From positions 58,364 through 122,363 of the forward strand of contig JAUCBJ010007616.1 in assembly GCA_032718475.1 (NCBI GenBank): a stretch of DNA of 64,000 nt, given 5' to 3'. The translations under genes and the position numbers were made by a program. Source of the stretch: Nemertoderma westbladi (lineage: Eukaryota; Xenacoelomorpha; Nemertodermatida; Nemertodermatidae). A model generated the notes under the pieces. It saw only the letters and a program-made list of their open reading frames with translations. It had not been told where the DNA came from and made no database searches. Below, one piece after another: positions 22,927 through 32,000 of this stretch (the first letter of the stretch is position 1; each line of letters opens with the position of its first letter).

Positions 22927-25900
22927 TTAATATACCGCTGAACATACCCTGAGTGGTACGCACAGGCTCAGTCTGCCCCAGGAAGTGGACCCACTGATTG
23001 AGTAGTGCCTTGGCACACCAACAGGTGGCCTTGGGCAGATCGAGATGGGTGCCAGTCTGTTCAAAGCGCTCGGTGATGCACTCGAACACTATACTCTGTG
23101 CCTCCAGGGAATGTTGCAGGTTAGTGTAATCGAGCATCATGCCTTCATGTCCAGAATGCACCTCACCCAGTCCGTCAGTCTGGCAACCCAGCACACTGGT
23201 GCCTTTAAGTCCTACCTTCACCTCGTCTAGGTTATTGAGGAATGGCTCTACGTATGACAGGATGTAACTCATAACGAAGTAGTCAGCCAGGTCTCTGCCA
23301 TATATGGCACAAGCCTTGCTGTTCCACAAGGAGTTGCAAAGAGTTCCGATTTGTCGATGTTCTCGGCAGCTATACGTTTGTTGACGCAATAGGTCTTATT
23401 TGTCTTTGGGTCGGGTACCTTCCAACCGCTGTTGCTGCCAGGCGAAAGCCACTCGTGGAGGCACTGGACAAAATCGCTGTAGCTTTCCTGAAGCGGATAT
23501 CCGCAGAGGACCTCAGTTATGATGTCTGACATAACACGCTTCATTCGGATGTTGAACAGCATGGTGCCATCAAGCTCATTCAGCGGAATAGTACCTTTGC
23601 AGCGGTTAATGTGCTCCTGGGCCAAATCACTAGTGTGGATGGATCAGCCAGTCGCCATCTCGGTGTAAGAGGCACGCTCAATGAAGAAGGCTGGTATGTT
23701 GGTGTTGTCCAGTAATCACTGAGACCATCGCATGGCAATGGACACAGCCTTCCAGTATTTACCCCACCCAGCAGTATTTAGTCGACCAGCGCCATCGTCT
23801 TTCAGTATGGTGTTCATTGCCAGCCATTCAGCTGACTCGACCATAACCAGAGACATGACAACGCAGACATAAAAATGACCCAAGAGTATCGTAGTTAACA
23901 CGCTTTCAACCGCTGCATGGTTGCATCAAGGGTCGCATGCCAGGTCCCATAGACGTGTGGTGGTGTCATACATAGTGTGCTGTTGGTCTGCTGCAGATGA
24001 GAATGGAAATATTCGGTTGATCCTGTGACATCGCCGAGACTTCAGCAGACCCCATTCAGTTATGCTGATGTATTGTAGGCATCCGCGACAACTCGAATCA
24101 CACATGCCCTTAACTCCTTAGTGAGCACGCCGTCTAAGGTAGATTGATCCCCTTTGTACATGAGATATGATTCATTACGGAAGACCCTTAGTCTATCCTC
24201 CCAGTACTTCATGGCACGCTCAAGTTCCTGGCTATATAGCCAAGATTGTTCTGATCGGTCCAGGCGTCGCAGACTGCCTGAGTAATCCATCGTGTTAGGT
24301 TTGACCACTTTCAGCACCTCTAGTCCCACGCCGTGGCACTGTACCAGCACCCAGTAATAGGACACGGGACCACGCAAGCCACTGTCATATGTCCATGAAG
24401 TACCTTTGGTACATATTGAGAGCATAATGGCCGCAAGGTCAGCCTTGTGCTGATTCAGCTGACGCTTGTGAGGGCCAATGGTATAATGCCTTGCTTGCTG
24501 GTCCCAGCGGCATTTGGGTGATTATCACCCACCGGGTTTGGAAATGGGTTTGTCTTTGTCGGGTCCCGCGGATTGATCGGATTATCACGGGCAATCAGGG
24601 TGAAAAGGCTGCTAACAGGCAGTTGAATGTCGGGCATGGTACATATGTCTTGCATATGTACTCCACTGGCCTCTAAGTGCCAGGTTGTACTGCCTTTAGC
24701 GCCTAGTAGGTTGCAACACTCTGCTCCCAAGTTGGGTGTAGTCCATCTCGGTACTAACACCGAGTCATGCTCCCAGCTGTAGCTAGAGATGGTTCCAGCC
24801 TGTATGATAGCTATTCCAGGAACCAGGACTGGTGCTATGGGAGGGGCGGGCACCATCAGAGTTAACACATTTACTGGCGCCCCATTGTGTACCTCCTGTA
24901 TGGCATACCAATTGAGTGCCGGCACGCCAGCGATTCGAAGACCATGATGCATCAACTCCACTATAAGCGCATTGATGAATAGGATGGTATAATTGATAAA
25001 GGCATATGCCTTGTGGTCTTCATCCTGCCCGCACGTGGCGTACTTCCCGGAGCCCCGACTCACGAGGATGCCATCCCAGAGTAACTCTAGAATACCCCAG
25101 GATGGAGAGAGCAGAATAATGAAGGTGTTGAGAGTAAGGGGTGGCACCGGATAAGGTATCACGTACTACGGCCATGGCTGCGCCCATAGGTCTCCTGGCA
25201 GCATGCATGGGGCTGCCAGATTGCAAGCCGACCAATACTTAAGGCGATGGGCCTCCCATGGTAGGATTAGGTCAAAGAAGTCCTGCAACATCGAGAGAAT
25301 CATACCGACCAGGATCGGCTGATCCATCCCCGAGCTGCGGTGCATGATGAGCTTGCACAACGCCTGACTTGTGGTGGCAGCGATGGCCAGTGACCAACAC
25401 CTGTGTACCAGGTGGCCAACTGCTGGCCATCAAAGCTCAACATGTTGAGTACGTGGACCAATAGAGATGTGAGGTCACCCCGAGTACAATTGTGGAGTCG
25501 TCAAGATGCAGCATGCTGGTGGCCGCACTGGTGAGATGTTCCCACTCAGATTGCCATACCGCACTCCATCGCCAGTCAGGCTTGCCAGTGCATAGGGCAT
25601 ACATGCATAGGGTTGATTTAACTGATGTGTGGCCACTCGAGCCTGTTAAGCTGACCGAATGCAGTCATCAAACTGTAGGATGGCACGCCTCCAATCTGCA
25701 AAGTAAGGCCACAACCCCCAACTATCTCCTGAGCGCGGTAGAGCCCATAGAGGCAGTCAACCCGCTCAGCGAGTATATTGGCGACATTTAGCAGGGATGC
25801 GAATATACTACTGGCTTGGGTCGCAATGCTATACGGTGGTAGAACTAGAGCCATGGCGCCGCGCCACAGAAAGGTAAGCCGAGTCATCCCCATCTGCATT

Positions 25901-26430
25901 GCTGCGAGAAGGCTGGCGCCAGTCGCAGGCGCTGGCACAATGGGAATGGTCCACCTTGGGAAGGCAGAGCACGCATTAGCCAGGAGCTGCAAGTCTTGCG
26001 TCATAAAGTTGTCCACAAAGACGATCAGCTCGGACATTGCTATGATAGAGCAGACCACCTCCGTTGCTGCGCCTGGCGAGGGGTGGGCCGTGATGTCGAT
26101 ATTGTTGACAGGGTGAACAAGCGCAAAGTAAATGAGCCACATCTGGGCGTACAGGGAGCTCAGGTCCCACTGAACCAGATTGATCTCCAGGTCACTGTAC
26201 AGGGCATCGCCCCATGATTGACTGACTCCCACCCACCCAGGGAGGGTACCAACGATGTCTCAGTTAAATGGACGCCCGTTATGATAACCCGTGGAGTCCA
26301 AATGGCGACTGTTGGTCAATTCCTCCTTGACTGGAAACATCAGGTTCGGCCCCAAACGGTTCAGCCATTCTGTCATTCTCCTCAATGCCTGACTGAACCC
26401 ATAGGCCGCAGGATCATACAGTCATAACTG
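22927..26430 (-). pseudogene. GC-rich multi-frame coding relic, proximal part (unknown; possibly viral)
   Basis: Minus-strand open pieces in order: from about 26,430 (YDPAAYGFSQAL, one in-frame TGA at about 26,262) through 26,232-25,618; 25,360-25,166; 25,162-24,455 (235 codons); 24,425-24,060; 23,625-23,269 and 23,389-22,919. The frame shifts at each junction, with short overlaps, as in one long ORF of well over 1,000 codons that has decayed. Composition is far richer in G and C than neighbouring DNA. There is no RT, protease, integrase or GDD polymerase motif. No intron-like breaks are evident: the pieces are joined by simple shifts. A large structural (capsid-like) viral protein or a horizontally acquired gene are both possible. 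I do not recognise the family. Confidence 0.45.
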
Positions 26431-26529
26431 CATAATATCTATGTATCAGTATATCATTCAGTCGTTTTCTTCCATTATCAGTGCAGTTAGATATGGTAGT
26501 ATTCAGGTATTGACTCTGGTATATTGGCT

Positions 26530-26795
26530 CTGCCTCGTGGTTGTTCCGGGTACCCCCATTCAGGCGTCACAGCATTTCGCGCATCTCCTTGTGGTTGTTC
26601 TGGGTACCCCCATTCAGGCGTCACTGCATTCGCGCATCTCCTCATGGTTATTCCATGTGCCCCAATTCTTTGCATTCATATCTCCTTGTGGTTATTGCGG
26701 GTACACCTGTTCACCACATTCACATCTCATCGTGATTATTCCAGGTACCCCTGTTTGCCGCATTCACATCTCCTTGTGGTTATTCCACTACACAT
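26530..26795 (+). repeat. 44-54-bp minisatellite, six degenerate units
   Basis: Units start near 26,530, 26,584, 26,637, 26,681, 26,725 and 26,769, each with TCTCCTTGTGGTTATTC then GGTACCCC and CATTC(A/G)C. The first two units carry an extra 9-10 bp (AGGCGTCAC). It abuts the GC-rich relic but shows no shared sequence. Confidence 0.85.
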
Positions 26796-27122
26796 ATTTG
26801 TAGTGTAGCCATGTAGCCTCTATAGTATATACCTCTACGCAAAAGTTATATTGTACTAATGAAGACGATTAATCGAAGATCAGCAGCATTAGAAAATTGT
26901 TCTATTATATAGTTGCCTAGCAACTTGTTATTAATAAAGCAAAAAAAATAGCTCCATTATCAGGAATGAGCGATATTGCGCATTGCAAAAATAGGTCATA
27001 TGTTTGCATGAAATTTAATGTGTTCGGCAACATATATTTTAATAGACTTTTTTTGGCAAAAACAATATAATATAGAACCCAAAAAATTTGGTTTTGGTTG
27101 ATTGCGAATGAATTTTTTGCTA

Positions 27123-28354
27123 CTACTACTAGGTTCGGCATGCTGCATTGCAGCTTCATTTTTAATAATGCTGTGCCTGCTTGTCGGCAAAATTGCGTCG
27201 CCACAACTCCCTATCACCCATGACATTTGCTAGATCAACCGCATCTTCAAGGCCAGTGTCCTTTAAGATGCGTTTCAAGAAAGTAATGGGCTGTCCACCA
27301 TGCTTATTCACTCCATGAGGCTGCCAAAGCACAAGATTATGCACTGGCTGGTTCTCACGGCGAAAGCAATGTCCTGCAAAGCGGCGGCAACATTGTTCTA
27401 TAACAAGAAACGTTGTTCTATTTTATATAGTGTCTGGTTGGAGATGTGTGCATTGTCTTGACACAATGAACCCAGCGTAGCATTCTTGTGAATGTGCCAT
27501 CCAGAGATTTATTATTGTTAGTAACAATGTTTTGGCAAGCTGTATTTTTCGAGACCACTAGATCCCTTCCTATAATAGATCCAGAGATTTGGTATCCTCC
27601 GCAGTTAGAGCCCAGCATGGACTCCCATAGAGGAGTACTGGAACTACTGCTCCTCTAAATAATCGGACCTTGAGTTTCCAATTAATTATCTGTGACTTCC
27701 AAATCCTGGAAAGCCTTCAAGGCTACCCATGCCTTTCGCTTATGTATTCGAAGGTCCTCATCTGACTTCTTCCGGATCCATGATCCCAGGTAACAGACAT
27801 CGTCCACATGCTCAAGCATACCATCCTTTGAGCTTATGCTCATCCCGTCAGATACTTGCTGAGGTCTTTCAAAGTTAACTGTCAAAATTTTGGCCTTTTT
27901 GGAGTTAATAAAAAAACCAACACTAGAAGCAGCCTGTTCTAATGAGCTGAGGAGCCATTGGGCTCCCTCTAGTGATTCTGAGAGTACTCTAAGTCATCAG
28001 CAAAGTCTAGATCAGTTAGGTACTTGGTAGGATTTCCTCGACTTCTGGAGCCATTACAGCCAGGTGCCTGTCTTTCTTTTTTGACAACTCTTCCATTATC
28101 CTTCTAAGTGCGAATATGGGCTCCATGGCCCCACGACCTTTATGGAACCCATTCTGGTTTCTATGGAGCAGTCTCTCAATGGGATCCCTGATGCGATTTA
28201 ATAGAATTCTATTGTATAGCTTTGCAGCAATCGAGATTCCCCGAAAAGAACCATAGAGTGTTTGGTTGCCTTTCTTGGGAACTGGCACGAACTTATTTGT
28301 TTTCATTTCTTGTGGGACTCTTGTTGTTCTGTACACGTCTACTATGTACTACAG
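27123..28354 (-). mobile_element. RTE-like LINE, 5'-truncated, with target duplication
   Basis: It matches the intact LINE (44,364-48,127) from its (TAG)n tail at 27,123 to RT sequence at 28,354. The 10-bp TTTTTTGCTA flanks it at 27,113-27,122 and 28,355-28,364. The uninterrupted site is present in the related element at 61,925 (AGCAAAAAA on the plus strand), confirming a real insertion. RT pieces at 28,336-28,016 (YNRILLNRIRDPIERLL), C-terminal pieces at 27,885-27,682 and 27,344-27,162. A 70-bp foreign piece sits at 27,511-27,580. Dead copy. It lies downstream of the last visible GPCR exon and on the same strand. Confidence 0.9.
27501..27590. mobile_element. 70-bp insertion flanked by a 10-bp direct repeat
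   Basis: Within the LINE copy, CCAGAGATTT occurs at 27,501-27,510 and 27,581-27,590 and the 70 bp between are absent from the other LINE copies. This is the footprint of a small insertion with a 10-bp duplication. The inserted sequence is not recognised. Confidence 0.75.
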
Positions 28355-28836
28355 TTTTTTGCTAGATTGACTCGACTATAATGTGTATGTGAATGTGAAT
28401 GCATCTAAAATGATTATTATATTTTATCTAAAAATTTTATATGCAAGCAACCGATTCAGTGTGACAATTTGACAAACAAACCAATTTCAGTTTTGTATTC
28501 TGCATTAAATTCTTCATTAGATAACATTAAAAATTATGTTTAGTTGGCATAGGGATAGGTGTGGTGACCCCAATCGTATACCTCAGTAGTGCCTGAATGG
28601 TGTATTCTGTAATGGTATAAAATTAATCAATCTAAATAAGTAAAGGTATACCATCTATGGTGGTGCTAGGGGCTAACCATTCAAAGTAATAAGTTCTGTG
28701 TTTCTTAATATTTGCAATTTGAGATGTCCAGCTTGAACTAATGCAATGTTAGATCATGAAATTAACATAGAACATTTATAATTTATGTTCATCCATGCAT
28801 ATACTATCTAAATATTTCTGTAATTTTATTTCTCAC

Positions 28837-29028
28837 CTTTTCTTTCACTTGTTTGCCATGTAACTGCATTCTCTTCTTTCTGATTGCCCGTAGTTTGCGT
28901 ACTATTACCATATTCATGGAAAATATTAAACAAAATGGAATGCCGAACCCTATAGCGTAGTTATAGGCTCCAATATAAATATTTTTCACTTCTATGAGAT
29001 TTTCTGGGATATTTCCAATCATGCATAA
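28837..29028 (-). CDS. GPCR exon: ECL2 end, TM5 and intracellular loop 3
   Basis: 192 bp, 64 codons, phase 0 at both ends. It opens with LCMIGN (the conserved ECL2 Cys), then IYIGAYNYAIGFGIPFCLIF as TM5 and a very basic loop 3 (VRKLRAIRKKRMQLHGKQ). Acceptor TTTGTCAACAG; donor AAG/GTGAGA. Confidence 0.75.
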
Positions 29029-32000
29029 CTGTTGACAAATATTGAAATTGGCATTAAAATTATGTTGTTATGATATTATATTTCATATTATAAAAATAAA
29101 CATGGGTAGCTTATTAACACTACTAAATGGGGGTATTTATCCCAGCCAAGAAGCTTTCAGTTAATATATTTAAAAATTGCGCTACATCCAGTTAACGATA
29201 TATAGCAATTAATGTGCTAAAGGTTAGTGCAAATATGATTCCTTTCCAATTGAATCACAGGAAACAAATTAATTAAATTATTCTAGAACGATTATTATAT
29301 TTACTCTTATACTTTTCGACAAGCAAAAGCAAACAACCAGAGGCGATCCAAAGGCTCCTCTTTCGATAGCTGCTACCCGAGGGCAGGGGTGGGCGCTACT
29401 TGTATCCCAAGAAATTTCGACAAAAAACTGAAAACATGGTATTTTTTAACATGGGCGTCGTTTCCAGTTCTTCAGGCATCGTAGGATAGTGCATTGCCCT
29501 ATACTGTGGCTTATCATGAATGTGTGTTGGCATGATAGAGATTATGATATGAATGGTAGAATATAAATTATAAGTAATTAAACAGGACTAAGGATGATCC
29601 AACTCTATGTATAGCAAATGGTGCGGAAAAAATGAATTCGCCACCAGCTGAATTCCATCCAATCCAGCAGCAGAATTCCCCGCTGGTGGCGAATTCATTT
29701 TTTCCGCTCCATTTGCTATACATAGAGTTGGATCATCCTTAGTCCTGTTTAATTACTTATAATTTATACAATCTATGGATGTTAAACACATATACAATGG
29801 TAGAATATCCTTTTTTCAATTTTTCAATCTTTTTACAATTTTTTTCTGTAACACTACCACTAATACCACTGATTCTGATATTGTAAGACATATAACTCTT
29901 TTTAGGATATACAGTAACTTTTTGTTACATTATGTCAAATTAACAGCGTTCTGGTGAAGTACTCATAACGCTACAAAGTACTACTTTGCAGCGTTGCGGC
30001 CTATAGGACGGAACGCTGCAAAGTAATCAATGACTTGGAAACAACTTCAATTACCATATTCCAGAATATATAATTTCCATTTATATTAATGAGTGCTGCC
30101 ATGGCCTACTATATTTATAAATATAGTAGGCCATGGTGCTGCTTTATTATCCAGTTTGCAGTGCCGGGACTAGCTACTGTATGTAATCCATTATGTCGAA
30201 ACGCCCAATATAAACACTTCCGAGAAAATAAGCAAAGAAAATGGCGACAGTGTTCAGTAAAACTGAAGGGACACAGACGATCACTCAGTTTGCTTCAGTC
30301 GACTAAAGTTAACGATTTGGGTTAACGATTTATCACATCCATTCAGGAGAAAACTTCAAACTTTACAAACTCAACAAACTTTAATTAGATTTAAATGTAT
30401 AATTAATACTGTGTACCTGTTAATAAATTGCACTTATATTCGATATAGTTAGTACATGATTAAAATGTTTAAATGAGTATCCATAAAATCCTTTCTTCAC
30501 ATACCGAACGCTGATAAGTTGACTATGCAATTACATACATCATTGCTTGCAAAGGTCACTTTTCAGCGTTCGTTAAAGACCCTTGTTTATTTATTTCAAC
30601 CTCCCTCGCTGCGCTGGCTCGGTACATAAATAAACTCGGGTCGTAACGCTGCAAAGTGCTACTTTGCACACAATGATGTAAATAGTTATTGTTTTTATAA
30701 TGATTATTGGGGGTGTACAAATTTCATTTCAAACCCTGCTAAGTTGCCTTAATATAGGTACACTGTTGAAAATATAAATAATTACAATAGTTAAAATTAA
30801 GAAGCTTGACAACAATATCATTATTTTAAATGAAATATGTTTTTTATGTATGTTTTTACAGAATCTTCAACATCAATAATATTATATATTATGTTATTTA
30901 TCATTAACAATTTTTGCAGTGTTTGCGGTGCATGATACCTTAACAATTTGGACCACACCCCTTTAAAGGTGAAACTAACCTTTTTTGTATGGATATCTAA
31001 AACATTAAAGAATAAACTGTTTGGAATACATAGGCCATATATAACCACATATATAATGATGCAAGTTCGGATTGCCTTCTTCTTGGTACAATAGATGCTT
31101 GCCTTTAATGGGAAAGTGCAATAGATAAACCTGGAAACATAAAATGGGACTTTGTCAGTGGGAAAAATTATCAGGTAAAATAACTTGGTTATTTTATAGT
31201 TTTAAAGTTATGTTGTCTGGGTTCCTCCAGCATTACTTGCCATCACATTGAGAAGACGAAAAGTTTACAAACCTGTCCATCGTAACTGCCACTAAGATAT
31301 ATGTCCCAGTCCAGGTGCTGGCCCAATCATGTATACCAATAACTTTACAGGCTATAGTACTCCAAGTTTCTATTGCAATATCTTGGTATGGTAGAGTAAT
31401 GCTCAACACGCTGTCCCATAATAGACTGTTTGTATCTGATACAGCCAGAGCCTAAAACATCAAATTTTATTTTTGTATTAAATATTGGATTGATCTAAGT
31501 TGTTGGACGGATCCAAGTTGGATGTCCTTATTTTCTCACACCTGTTTGTTTGTACACACAACTTCTTTCACTTAATGTTGATGGAATTGGATGAACCTTT
31601 GATGATAGGTTCATTATCGGATCTAGTTGTGTATGCAAGGTTTTGGTTGTGAGTGACCTGTGGGTTCCCTAGCAACAGTGAAATTAATTCTAGAATGACC
31701 GATCATATTCCTATAATTCACTCAATGAAAATTCTGTGGACACCCCATAGGGAGCATCTATTGGACATGATTTCTGCAAAATTTCGCTTTATTTTGTTCA
31801 GAATTGTAGGAGAAGATACATTTCTTACAAACAGTGTTTTTTTAACATACAATATACTATTGTGTACTTTGCCCAATGGTTCATTTTTCGTTATTAGGCT
31901 TCCCTGCATAGGCGCGACATTTATTACTACAATATTGATGGCAATGGATCCGTCCGGTATTGCCAGCTCTTGCAGACAAGCTTGTATTATTATTGATCAC

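Larger units (their letters stand above)
26890..28382 (+). mobile_element. partial TATAGTCGAG-type TIR element, split by a LINE
   Basis: The segment 26,900-27,122 plus 28,365-28,382 matches the element at 61,925-62,916 near one terminus: the rule GATTGATTGCGAAT, then TTTTTTGCTAG, then ATTGACTCGACTATA. It has the X-box-like GTTGCCTAGCAACTT at about 26,908. A LINE is inserted at 27,123. The other terminus is not seen, so this is a partial copy. Confidence 0.65.
29970..30670. mobile_element. 700-bp TIR candidate with AACGCTGCAAAGTA ends
   Basis: The left end TACAAAGTACTACTTTGCAG (29,971 on) matches the reversed right end TGCAAAGTAGCACTTTGCAG (ending about 30,669), followed on both sides by CGTT(G/A)CG(G/A)CC. 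The ends are themselves imperfect palindromes. More copies of AACGCTG(C/A) lie at 30,012, 30,504 and 30,560. Target duplication not resolved. It carries the plus-strand frame at 30,137-30,325. Confidence 0.55.
29029..30958. other. GPCR intron with hairpin and TIR element
   Basis: This is the intron between the TM4 and TM5 exons. It contains the hairpin at 29,562-29,768 and the 700-bp TIR candidate at 29,970-30,670, described separately. The rest is AT-rich and empty. Confidence 0.6.

Noticed and set aside
26218-26808. Overlapping plus-strand frames across the minisatellite
   Set aside because: They arise from the tandem repeat; no known protein pattern.
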